Assembly: GCA_027347125.1 (NCBI GenBank)
Contig: DAIERC010000059.1
Coordinates: forward strand, 1 to 5,773
DNA from: Ignavibacteriales bacterium
GTDB lineage: Bacteria > Bacteroidota > Ignavibacteria > Ignavibacteriales > Ignavibacteriaceae
Direction: 5' to 3'
Length of the DNA: 5,773 bases
The position numbers and the translations under genes are program-made. Below, in pieces: positions 1-5,773 of this stretch (position 1 is its first letter; each line of letters opens with the position of its first letter). A model generated the notes under the pieces. The model made no database searches. It was not told the DNA's origin and saw nothing but the letters and a program-made list of their open reading frames with translations.

Positions 1-225
1 TTTAACCGCGTCGGCAGCGTTTACATTAAAAAATTTTGCTTGTGAACCAAAAGATTTAATTTGTTCGATAATTTTTTCAACGTTAGGCATTGTTGCCTGG
101 CGATCTAAATGTATTCCGAATATGTTATAACTGTCTTCAGCTAATTTTACTGCCGAAGCTGCACCGAACCCCGAAGATGCTCCCAAAACCAAAGCCCAAT
201 ATTTGCGGTTCTCTTCCCTTTTCAT
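1..225 (-). CDS. Short-chain dehydrogenase/reductase (SDR), N-terminal part, 3' end beyond window
   Basis: The first 75 codons run from an ATG at 225 and stay open to the left edge, so the active-site half is missing. The start is supported by AAAGGA at 241-236, ten bases upstream. After a charged leader, strand beta-1 (WALVLGASS, residues 10-18) leads into the dinucleotide-binding motif GASSGFG (15-21), which fits the SDR pattern GxxxGxG. The usual threonine before the first glycine is leucine here. Strand beta-2 ends in GIHLDR (37-42), where the arginine may favour NADP(H). FFNVNAAD (65-72) matches the beta-4 region that normally carries the adenine-ring contact. SDR enzymes are soluble NAD(P)H-dependent oxidoreductases. 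The catalytic Ser-Tyr-Lys set would lie outside the window, so the substrate cannot be named. A fatty-acid enoyl reductase-like or sugar/polyketide-type SDR are both possible. It follows dnaE by 202 AT-rich bases and probably has its own promoter. Confidence 0.85.
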   Translation of the reverse strand, partial: MKREENRKYWALVLGASSGFGAASAVKLAEDSYNIFGIHLDRQATMPNVEKIIEQIKSFGSQAKFFNVNAADAVK

Positions 226-265
226 TTGGTCTGAATCCTTTTGTTTTATCTGAAAATTAAGGTTA

Positions 266-296
266 GAAAATTACAAAATTGAAGATAGTTAAACAA
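266..296 (-). promoter_or_regulatory. Possible promoter for the SDR gene
   Basis: Reading the minus strand, TTGTTT (296-291) is followed after 17 bases by TAATTTTC (273-266), about 40 bases before the SDR start codon. TAATTTTC matches the Bacteroidota-type -7 element TAnnTTTG at seven of eight positions but the classical TATAAT at only three of six. The TTG to TA distance is 20 bases, slightly longer than usual for that promoter class. In DNA this AT-rich such matches arise by chance, so this is tentative. Confidence 0.25.
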
Positions 297-300
297 CTAT
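285..300. repeat. Perfect 6-4-6 inverted repeat upstream of the SDR gene
   Basis: On the minus strand the sequence reads ATAGTT-GTTT-AACTAT, two perfect six-base arms around a four-base centre, 60 to 75 bases before the SDR start codon. It overlaps the -35-like element of the tentative promoter, which is where a dimeric repressor operator could sit. It could equally form a short RNA hairpin. No regulator gene is visible nearby. Confidence 0.4.
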
Positions 301-349
301 AATGAATTATTATTGAAGTTCTATTCCCGGTATAGTGGCAGAATGTGAA

Positions 350-382
350 AAAAATCAAATAAAAATTTTTTAGAAGATTTTT
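350..382 (-). terminator. Possible AT-rich terminator downstream of dnaE
   Basis: On the minus strand, AAAAATC (382-376) can pair with GATTTTT (356-350). An inner TAAAA/TTTTA stem is separated from the outer one by three-base internal loops, and the structure ends in a run of T. It lies about 45 bases after the dnaE stop codon. The stem has almost no G-C pairs, so folding would be weak. Position and the T-tract support it; stability does not. Confidence 0.3.
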
Positions 383-416
383 AATGATTGTATTTTTATT
401 CAAATAAAACGAATGT

Positions 417-430
417 TAATTAGCTAATTA
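417..430. repeat. 14-base perfect palindrome overlapping the final dnaE stop codon
   Basis: TAATTAGCTAATTA is fully self-complementary and its minus-strand 5' end is the TAA terminating the C-terminal dnaE reading frame. There is no loop, so it is more a potential protein-binding site than an RNA hairpin. With such AT-rich composition a chance origin is quite possible. Confidence 0.35.
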
Positions 431-1087
431 TTTTTTAGTAAGTATAACCGAGTCTTCGCCAAGCAGTTCGTTCAGTTCGTTTAAAAAATCATCCGCAATA
501 TCAACACGGTAGTCTCTAAGAAAAAATAACCGCGGCCTCGGAGTTTTATTGGCCAGGTGAACATAAACCGGAAAGCTTCCTTTATGTTTTTCCATGATGG
601 ATTTTATTTGAGATATTTTTTCAAGATTGTTTTTTTCCGTATCGAAATAAATTTTTACACTTTGCGTAAATCTTTCTCTCGCTTCTTCCAAAGGAATAAC
701 TTCTTCGATATGAAGTTTTACCGCGTCGCCGCTGCTTTCCGGGCGCCCGATAATAAACACGCATTTTTCTTCCTGAACATACTGCCCGCTCTTTTCATAT
801 ATTTTTGAGAACATCAAACTCTCGCACGAGCCGGAAAAATCATCAAGCGTAAAGAAGGCCATTGTCTTTCCCGCTTTATCTATTTTGGTTTTCAACGAAG
901 TGATAACGCCGCACGCTTTTACAACGGCCGTTTCTTCCAGTTGTTCCGTTTCACCCATGTGAATGGTTGCGAACGATTTGTAATCAACTTCATATTTGCT
1001 TAGAGGATGGCCGGTAACGTAAAACCCGATTACCTGCCTTTCCCTTGCAAGCCTTTCTTCGTTGGACCACGGAGTAACTTCCGGCAA
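428..1087 (-). CDS. dnaE: DNA polymerase III alpha subunit, C-terminal fragment (OB-fold and tau-binding region), separated from dnaE by one in-frame TAA
   Basis: This frame continues the main dnaE frame after a single stop codon. It encodes 219 residues from a TTG at 1087, or 226 if counted from the codon after the stop. Residues 7-29 contain WSNEERLARERQ and GFYVTGHPL, the conserved block just before the OB fold in alpha subunits. The OB domain spans about 53-130, with CGVITSLKTK, FFTLDDFSGSCE and the later EEVIPLEEARERF aligning well with the E. coli alpha subunit. The last ~80 residues match the C-terminal region that binds tau and couples the polymerase to the clamp loader and helicase. 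The TTG has GGAA six bases upstream, a weak but correctly spaced ribosome-binding match, so reinitiation or coupling after the stop is conceivable. No other frame damage is present. It could be a separate subunit, a readthrough product, the dead tail of a mutated gene, or part of an intact gene with a sequence error. Confidence 0.8.
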   Translation of the reverse strand: MPEVTPWSNEERLARERQVIGFYVTGHPLSKYEVDYKSFATIHMGETEQLEETAVVKACGVITSLKTKIDKAGKTMAFFTLDDFSGSCESLMFSKIYEKSGQYVQEEKCVFIIGRPESSGDAVKLHIEEVIPLEEARERFTQSVKIYFDTEKNNLEKISQIKSIMEKHKGSFPVYVHLANKTPRPRLFFLRDYRVDIADDFLNELNELLGEDSVILTKK

Positions 1088-1108
1088 AGCGGGTTCCGAA
1101 ATTTTTAC

Positions 1109-1111
1109 TTA
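1109..1111 (-). other. In-frame TAA splitting dnaE at codon 927
   Basis: The minus strand reads ATT GAA GAA TAA GTA AAA ATT, with dnaE coding on both sides in the same frame. One G to T change in a GAA glutamate codon would create it. It falls six codons after the clamp-binding motif and before the block preceding the OB fold, in a poorly conserved linker. TAA also ends the dUTPase, flippase and C-terminal dnaE frames here, so it is a normal stop in this organism. Confidence 0.9.
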
Positions 1112-3889
1112 TTCTTCAATCTCGCCGAATAAACTGTCCCCGGCAACAAGCGCCGAGGTTCTTGTTTTGTGCCCGAATTCCAGAGCAATCTCAATTGCCT
1201 CAAATAATCTTGCACGGGTTTTTTCAATCGAATCAAATGCGCCGGCAACAACTAATCCTTCAAGTGTTCTTTTGTTTACAATGCGCGTATCCACGTTTGC
1301 GCAGAAATCAAATATGCTGGTAAAATCACGCCCAAGTTCGTGCCTTGCTCTTTTAATTTCTTCAACGGCGGGGATACCAACGTTTTTAATTGCCGACATA
1401 CCGAACCTTATCTTACCGTCTTCAACATCAAAATAAACGGAAGGATTGTTTACGTCAGGAGGCATAACTTCAATTTTAAGTTTACGGCAGTCCTCAAGAA
1501 ATGTTGTAACCTTTGCCGTGTTGCCGAATTCGTTTGTAAGGTTGGCCGCTAAAAATTCAGGAGTGTAATGCGCTTTTAAATAAGCTGTTTGATACGCTAC
1601 AAAACTATAAGCAACGGAGTGGCTTTTATTGAAGCCGTAGTTTGCAAATTTATCTATCGCCTCAAAAATTTCCGTTGCCGCTTTTTTAGGTATACCGTTT
1701 GCTACCGCACCGTCTACAAATTTTAATTTTTGTTCGGCCATTGCGGCAAGGTCTTTTTTACCCATTGCCCGTCTTAAAATATCGGCTTCGGCAAGGCTCA
1801 TTCCTCCGGCTTTATTCGCTATTTGAATTACCTGTTCCTGGTAAACAATAATACCGTACGTTTCTTTCAGTATCGGTTCCAAAACAGGATGAAGGTATTC
1901 AACCGCTTTTACTCCGAATTTTCTGTCAATAAAATCGTCGATAAATTCCATCGGGCCGGGGCGGTAAAGAGCATTCATCGCCGATAGATCACTTAAGCTG
2001 CCGGGGTGCAGTTTCTTTAAATACTCTCTCATCGGGGCAGATTCAAACTGGAACACTCCGGTTGTTTGCCCGCGTGAAAAAAGTTCAAATGTTTTTTCAT
2101 CATCAAGCGCAACTTCGTCAATATCGATATCTATGTTATGATTTTTCTTAATCAGCTTAAGCGCGTCGCGAATAATGGTAAGAGTTCTTAAACCAAGAAA
2201 GTCCATTTTTAAAAGGCCGGCGCCCTCAATCTCTTTCATGTTGTACTGCGTAACAAGGTCGCCTTGCCCCACGGCAGTGGCAAGCGGAACATAGTTGCTT
2301 ACATCGCTTGGAGTAATTACCACGCCTGCCGCGTGCTTTGAGGAATTGCGGTTCATTCCTTCAAGAACTTTTGCATATTTTATCAGGTTTTGTATGTCCG
2401 GTTCTTTCGATTCCTTTACCCACTTCAATTCCGGCACTTCATTAAGCGACTGCTCAATGCTGAAAACTTTACCAAACTTTGACGGAATAAACTTAGTTAT
2501 TTTGTTAACAGTTGGAATAGGAATTTTTAATACGCGCGCAACGTCTCTTATTACCGCTTTTGATGAAAGCCTGTTAAACGTGATAATCTGGCTTACGCAA
2601 TTTGTGCCGTATTTTTGGCGAACGTAATCTATTACATCACCGCGCTGGTCGTCGGCAAAATCCACGTCGATGTCGGGCATTGATTTTCTTGCCGGGTTTA
2701 GAAAACGTTCGAACAGGAGATTGTAATTCATGGGGTTTATGTTTGTAATACCCAGCGCGTACGCCACAATGCTGCCGGCGGCGCTTCCTCTTCCGGGCCC
2801 TACGGGAATGTTCATTCGCTTCGATGAATTAATAAAATCCTGCACAATTAAAAAATATCCTGAAAACCCCATTGTCTTTATCGTATCAATTTCAAAATTA
2901 AACCTGTCTTCAATTTCGGTAGTAATATTTTTTATTTTATTGTGAAGGCCTTCGCGCGCCAATAGTTCAAAATAATCGTCTAACGTTTTGGCGGGAGAAT
3001 CTTCAGGTATCGGGAACACCGGGTAATAGTGCCCTTCAAAATCCAGATTGACATCAATCTTTTCTTCAATCTCCAGTGTATTTTCAATAGCGCCGTGGTA
3101 ATTTTTGAAAAGCTTTTTCATCTCTTCGGAAGATTTAAAATAAACCTGATCGGTTCCGTACCGAAGCTGCCTGTAATCGGTAGCGTTTTTATCCGAAAGC
3201 AGAAGAAGAATATTGTGGGCAAGCGCGTGTTCCTGCTCTATGTAATGGCAATCGTTTGTGGCAACCAGTTTTATACCGAGTTCCTTGGCAAGCTTCGGCA
3301 TTCCCTGCAAAACAGCCTGTTCAACTTCCATGTTATGATCTTGTATTTCAAGATAAAAATCTTCTTCAAAAATATCTTTATAAGTTTTTGCAACTTCCCT
3401 GGCTTTGTCATAATTATTATTTACAAGATGCGCGGCTACAACGCCGCCCGCGCACGCCGAAGTGCAAACAAGCCCTTCGCGGTACTGCCTAAGAAGTTCA
3501 AGATCGATTCTAGGTTTGTAATAGTATCCTTCGGTATGCCCTAATGTGGAAAGCTTGGAAAGGTTTTTATATCCTTCTTTGTTTTTTGCAAGAAGAATTA
3601 AATGGTTGTAATGTTTGGCTCTTTTTTTCCCGTTGCCTTCTTCGGCTTTGCCTCTATCAAAGCGGCTGCCTTCGGTAACAACGTACGCTTCCATGCCGAG
3701 GATGGGTTTGATGCCTTCTTTTTTTGCCTTTTTGTAAAACTCCGCTATTCCGAACATAACACCGTGATCAGTAAGAGCTACAGCATGCTGATTATTTTTT
3801 TTAGCCGCTTTAACAAGATCATCAACCGTGCAGGCGCCGTCTTGCAAACTGTAATGTGTGTGGTTATGTAAATGGACAAAATCTGACAT
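1109..3889 (-). CDS. dnaE: DNA polymerase III alpha subunit (replicative polymerase), N-terminal 926 residues
   Basis: This is the catalytic subunit of the chromosomal replicase, a C-family polymerase acting at the replication fork. The ATG at 3889 gives MSDFVHLHNHTHYS and has AGGA nine bases upstream; a TTG six codons earlier lies next to that site and is unlikely. The PHP domain (about 1-270) keeps HLHNH (6-10), TDHG (40-43), GME (65-67) and NDCHY (212-216), so its metal site looks intact. The polymerase core follows: GPGRGSAAGS, then PDIDVDF (405-411) with two catalytic aspartates, and KMDFLGLRT with the third near D563. Also present are ALYRPGPM, IVYQEQV and GYGFNKSHS-like NYGFNKSHS. The tandem helix-hairpin-helix region spans roughly 800-900. 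GDSLF at 917-921 matches the internal beta-clamp motif (QADMF at 920-924 in E. coli). The family is usually ~1,150-1,160 residues. This frame stops at 926, lacking the OB and tau-binding parts that follow in frame after the TAA. The identity is secure; whether the protein ends here is not. Confidence 0.95.
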   Translation of the reverse strand: MSDFVHLHNHTHYSLQDGACTVDDLVKAAKKNNQHAVALTDHGVMFGIAEFYKKAKKEGIKPILGMEAYVVTEGSRFDRGKAEEGNGKKRAKHYNHLILLAKNKEGYKNLSKLSTLGHTEGYYYKPRIDLELLRQYREGLVCTSACAGGVVAAHLVNNNYDKAREVAKTYKDIFEEDFYLEIQDHNMEVEQAVLQGMPKLAKELGIKLVATNDCHYIEQEHALAHNILLLLSDKNATDYRQLRYGTDQVYFKSSEEMKKLFKNYHGAIENTLEIEEKIDVNLDFEGHYYPVFPIPEDSPAKTLDDYFELLAREGLHNKIKNITTEIEDRFNFEIDTIKTMGFSGYFLIVQDFINSSKRMNIPVGPGRGSAAGSIVAYALGITNINPMNYNLLFERFLNPARKSMPDIDVDFADDQRGDVIDYVRQKYGTNCVSQIITFNRLSSKAVIRDVARVLKIPIPTVNKITKFIPSKFGKVFSIEQSLNEVPELKWVKESKEPDIQNLIKYAKVLEGMNRNSSKHAAGVVITPSDVSNYVPLATAVGQGDLVTQYNMKEIEGAGLLKMDFLGLRTLTIIRDALKLIKKNHNIDIDIDEVALDDEKTFELFSRGQTTGVFQFESAPMREYLKKLHPGSLSDLSAMNALYRPGPMEFIDDFIDRKFGVKAVEYLHPVLEPILKETYGIIVYQEQVIQIANKAGGMSLAEADILRRAMGKKDLAAMAEQKLKFVDGAVANGIPKKAATEIFEAIDKFANYGFNKSHSVAYSFVAYQTAYLKAHYTPEFLAANLTNEFGNTAKVTTFLEDCRKLKIEVMPPDVNNPSVYFDVEDGKIRFGMSAIKNVGIPAVEEIKRARHELGRDFTSIFDFCANVDTRIVNKRTLEGLVVAGAFDSIEKTRARLFEAIEIALEFGHKTRTSALVAGDSLFGEIEE

Positions 3890-3898
3890 GAAATATGT

Positions 3899-3902
3899 TC
3901 CT
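3899..3902 (-). promoter_or_regulatory. dnaE ribosome-binding site
   Basis: AGGA on the minus strand lies nine bases before the ATG at 3889. It decides the start: the alternative TTG at 3907 is upstream of this site, while the ATG protein begins exactly where alpha subunits normally begin (MSDFVHLH). Confidence 0.65.
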
Positions 3903-3921
3903 AACAAAAAACGCCGATAAA

Positions 3922-3938
3922 AAGAAGATTTTCTTCTT
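3922..3938 (-). terminator. Hairpin in the dut-dnaE gap, possible weak terminator or leader structure
   Basis: The minus strand reads AAGAAGA-AAA-TCTTCTT, a perfect seven-base-pair stem with a three-base loop, followed directly by TTT. It lies about 100 bases after the dut stop and 33 bases before the dnaE start. It could end part of the transcription from dut, or form in the dnaE leader. The stem has only two G-C pairs, so efficient termination is doubtful. Confidence 0.35.
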
Positions 3939-3965
3939 GCAGAAAAATTTTTAAGAGTGACGGAA

Positions 3966-3994
3966 GTTTAAAAAAAACTGTACTGAAAAAGCAA
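3966..3994 (-). promoter_or_regulatory. Possible dnaE promoter
   Basis: On the minus strand TTGCTT (3994-3989) is followed after 17 bases by TTAAAC (3971-3966), about 77 bases before the dnaE ATG. The -35-like box matches four of six consensus bases and the -10-like box only three. The 151-base gap after dut makes a separate dnaE promoter plausible, but this particular match is weak. Confidence 0.2.
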
Positions 3995-4040
3995 GCTAAT
4001 AATTAAAATGTTGATATTATCATTTCGAAGAATATAAAAT

Positions 4041-4499
4041 TTACTTCTGCCCGGTATGCCCGAATCCGCCTTCGCCTCTTTTGCTTTGACGTAATTCATT
4101 CGTTTCTATCAATTGCGCCAGATAAACTTTCGAGACTACAAGCTGCGCGATTCTATCGCCGCGTGAAATTTTAAATTCTTCCTTACCGAAATTGATTAAA
4201 ATTATTTTTACTTCGCCGCGGTAGTCCGCATCAATGGTTCCCGGCGAATTAAGAATTCCGATTCCGTACTTTGCGGCCAGGCCGCTTCTAGGCCTAACCT
4301 GTATTTCAAAACCTTCCGGTATTTCAACCGAAAGGTTTGTAGGTACCAAAACTACTTCGCCGTTATGAATTATAATATCTTCGTCAGCAGCGGCGCGAAC
4401 ATCCATACCAGAGCTGCCTGGCGTTGAATACGACGGTAACGGTATATCGCTATATTTTTCGTCTAATCTTTTAAATCTAACCGGAACTTGTTCAATCAT
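4041..4499 (-). CDS. dut: Deoxyuridine 5'-triphosphate nucleotidohydrolase (dUTPase)
   Basis: The enzyme hydrolyses dUTP to dUMP and pyrophosphate, limiting uracil in DNA and supplying the thymidylate synthase substrate. It normally works as a cytoplasmic homotrimer with shared active sites and Mg2+. The 152 residues are typical for the trimeric family and all five motifs are present in order: GMDVRAA (31-37), PRSGLAAK (70-77), GTIDADYRGE (87-96) with the catalytic aspartate at D90 and the uracil-contacting Y93, RIAQLVV (116-122), and the C-terminal phosphate-gripping RGEGGFGHTG (141-150). The last motif has His where E. coli-type enzymes have Ser. The ATG at 4499 is preferred over a TTG four codons upstream because the TTG lacks a ribosome-binding site and the extra residues are not needed for the fold. 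The purine-rich GAGAGAAGAA precedes the ATG. It begins 14 bases after the flippase stop, implying co-transcription. No deviation in key residues was seen. Confidence 0.97.
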   Translation of the reverse strand: MIEQVPVRFKRLDEKYSDIPLPSYSTPGSSGMDVRAAADEDIIIHNGEVVLVPTNLSVEIPEGFEIQVRPRSGLAAKYGIGILNSPGTIDADYRGEVKIILINFGKEEFKISRGDRIAQLVVSKVYLAQLIETNELRQSKRGEGGFGHTGQK

Positions 4500-4513
4500 T
4501 TCTTCTCTCAATG

Positions 4514-5773
4514 TTATATCTTTTTATATCGTTTTCTTAAAAATAAAATTTCTTCCTTACCGACATTAAAAATTGCGAGCAGAATAATAAATAGAAGGAG
4601 CATTAGGAATTCATTTAAAATATTTAAATGACCGCCCAGTAATTGCGTATAATAAATTGCGGCAACAATTATAATCGAAATAAATATTTTGGCAATCTTC
4701 GAATACTCGTAATTAATCTTATAAATATTTTGGGTAACAAAGAAATAACCTACGGCCATAACAAAATATGCGGCAAGCGTAGCAAGCGCCGCCCCCATTA
4801 TTCCCCATGAAGGTATAAGCCAGTAGTTTATACCTACGTTTACAGAGGCTCCTATAATCATCATTATAGGAACATAGATGCTTTTTTCTTTAATATAAAT
4901 TCCGGCGGTAAAGATTACGTACAAACCGTTAAATAAATAACCGAGCAAAATTACGGGAACAATTATTAGCCCGCTTAAATATTCGCGACCGATTATAGTA
5001 TGCCCGTGAATGCTTATCTGCGCGATATCGGCAACAAACAACGAAACTATAACAAGCACAAAAGACGCCGCCAATGTAAAATAGGTAAGCACTTTTGAGA
5101 AAATATTTTTCGCGTCTTTTTCTTGCGCGGTCTGCAAAAAGAACGGCTGCCACGCGTACTGGAACATATTAACAAACAGCATCATAAAAATACCGAGTTT
5201 ATAATTAGCGCTGTATAACCCGGCCGTTCCAAGATCGGTAAGATGAGTAAGTATGGGCCTGTCTATGCCCTGTATAAGCATCCCCGCCAAACCCGCCGGT
5301 AAATACGGCAGACCGAATTTTAACAATCTTTGCAGGAGAATTTTGTTAATCTTGAGTCTCAAGTTTTTAACAACGGAAGGGAATACAAGAACAAACGATG
5401 TTGCGGATGCCACCAGGTTACTGAAAAATACCGCTTCAATTCCCCACTTCAATTTTAATATTAAGAATAAATTCAAGAACACGTTAACAAGAATATTTAA
5501 TGTTTTAAAGAGAGCAAACTTCTTGGCTTGCCTTTCCAGGCGCAGCTTAATAAAAGGTATTACGCAAATCGCATCGAGGAATAAAATAGGGGCAACATAA
5601 TAAATCAGTTTATAAAATCCGTCCGGTATATCCAGTACCGAATATATGGAAGCCTTAAAAGATATCATCAATAAACTTAAAAGGGCAGCCACTCCGAGCA
5701 CCGATAAATAAGGAGTTGAGAAATTATCTTTGTCGTCGCCTACAACAATATTCGACGCAAACTTTAAGTACGC
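4514..5773 (-). CDS. Polysaccharide/oligosaccharide flippase (Wzx-like, MOP superfamily), C-terminal part, 5' end beyond window
   Basis: The frame is open to the right edge, giving 419 residues; a GTG at 5701 is an internal valine, not a convincing start, because the frame continues upstream with plausible protein. The chain alternates long hydrophobic stretches with short basic loops. About eleven membrane spans can be estimated, beginning near residues 23-40, 54-75, 90-110 and 113-133 of the visible part. RLLKFGLPYLPAGL followed by IDRPILTHL and AGLYSANYKLG resembles the start of the second half of polysaccharide-synthesis flippases. YAWQPFF is also common in this group. The protein ends in a basic tail, LRKRYKKI, fitting a cytoplasmic C terminus. 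Such inner-membrane proteins move lipid-linked glycan units across the membrane for O-antigen, capsule or exopolysaccharide assembly. No glycosyltransferase is visible, so the glycan is unknown. A related lipid II flippase or other MOP transporter is less likely but not excluded. Confidence 0.88.
   Translation of the reverse strand, partial: AYLKFASNIVVGDDKDNFSTPYLSVLGVAALLSLLMISFKASIYSVLDIPDGFYKLIYYVAPILFLDAICVIPFIKLRLERQAKKFALFKTLNILVNVFLNLFLILKLKWGIEAVFFSNLVASATSFVLVFPSVVKNLRLKINKILLQRLLKFGLPYLPAGLAGMLIQGIDRPILTHLTDLGTAGLYSANYKLGIFMMLFVNMFQYAWQPFFLQTAQEKDAKNIFSKVLTYFTLAASFVLVIVSLFVADIAQISIHGHTIIGREYLSGLIIVPVILLGYLFNGLYVIFTAGIYIKEKSIYVPIMMIIGASVNVGINYWLIPSWGIMGAALATLAAYFVMAVGYFFVTQNIYKINYEYSKIAKIFISIIIVAAIYYTQLLGGHLNILNEFLMLLLFIILLAIFNVGKEEILFLRKRYKKI

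Noticed and set aside
1109..1111. Recoded stop (alternative genetic code or special amino acid)
   Set aside because: TAA ends three other frames in this window, and the known selenocysteine and pyrrolysine codons are TGA and TAG.
1100..1125. Programmed ribosomal frameshift at the dnaE break
   Set aside because: Both halves are in the same frame, so one shift would not join them; a shift in each direction around the stop would be needed.
1088..1141. Split intein or inserted element explaining the dnaE break
   Set aside because: No extra sequence is present: alpha-subunit coding resumes in frame immediately after the TAA, and no intein splice motifs are seen.
3029..3544. Plus-strand open frame of 171 codons, with others at 1062-1436, 2295-2627 and 5253-5600
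   Set aside because: All lie opposite strongly supported genes, have no recognisable domain and read as low-complexity Phe/Ile/Lys-rich protein, as expected for the antisense of AT-rich coding DNA.
3890..3907. TTG at 3907 as the dnaE start
   Set aside because: It lies upstream of the AGGA site and adds six residues before the conserved start MSDFVHLH.
4929..5153. Minus-strand 74-codon frame inside the flippase gene
   Set aside because: It is out of frame with the flippase, Arg/Cys-rich without a family match, and wholly inside a well-supported membrane protein.
5699..5701. GTG at 5701 as the flippase start
   Set aside because: The frame stays open to the edge with plausible flippase-like sequence (AYLKFASNIVVG), and the GTG falls at the start of a hydrophobic segment.

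Overview
The window carries four protein-coding loci, all on the minus strand. In transcription order (right to left) they are a polysaccharide flippase cut by the right edge, a dUTPase (dut), the DNA polymerase III alpha subunit (dnaE), and a short-chain dehydrogenase/reductase cut by the left edge. The DNA is AT-rich, especially between genes. The coding style, the DnaE opening HLHNHTHYS and the lysine/isoleucine-rich proteins suggest a bacterium of the Bacteroidota/Chlorobiota/Ignavibacteriota group, possibly Ignavibacteria-like. That placement is an impression from the proteins, not a phylogeny. No RNA gene, CRISPR array, insertion sequence or integration site was seen.

Layout: 4514-5773 is the C-terminal ~419 residues of a multi-spanning flippase. 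The dUTPase (4041-4499) starts 14 bases after the flippase stop and is probably co-transcribed with it. A 151-base AT-rich gap (3890-4040) holds a weak hairpin and a possible promoter, followed by dnaE. Then comes a 202-base AT-rich gap (226-427) with several small inverted repeats, a possible terminator and a possible promoter. Last is the first 75 codons of the SDR gene (1-225).

The standout feature is that dnaE is interrupted by one in-frame TAA (1109-1111, codon 927). Upstream lies a complete PHP domain, polymerase core, helix-hairpin-helix region and clamp-binding motif. Downstream, in the same frame and without further damage, lie 226 more codons encoding the OB-fold and C-terminal (tau-binding) regions. 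Restoring the stop to a sense codon would give a normal ~1,153-residue alpha subunit. The stop falls in the linker between two domain blocks, six codons after the clamp-binding motif. It may therefore be a real two-piece polymerase, a recent nonsense mutation, or a single-base sequence error. The window alone cannot decide.

Functionally, dut and dnaE both serve DNA replication: dUTPase keeps dUTP out of DNA and supplies dUMP for dTTP synthesis, and DnaE is the replicative polymerase. The flippase belongs to cell-envelope glycan export and the SDR to an unidentified redox step. They look like neighbours rather than pathway partners.
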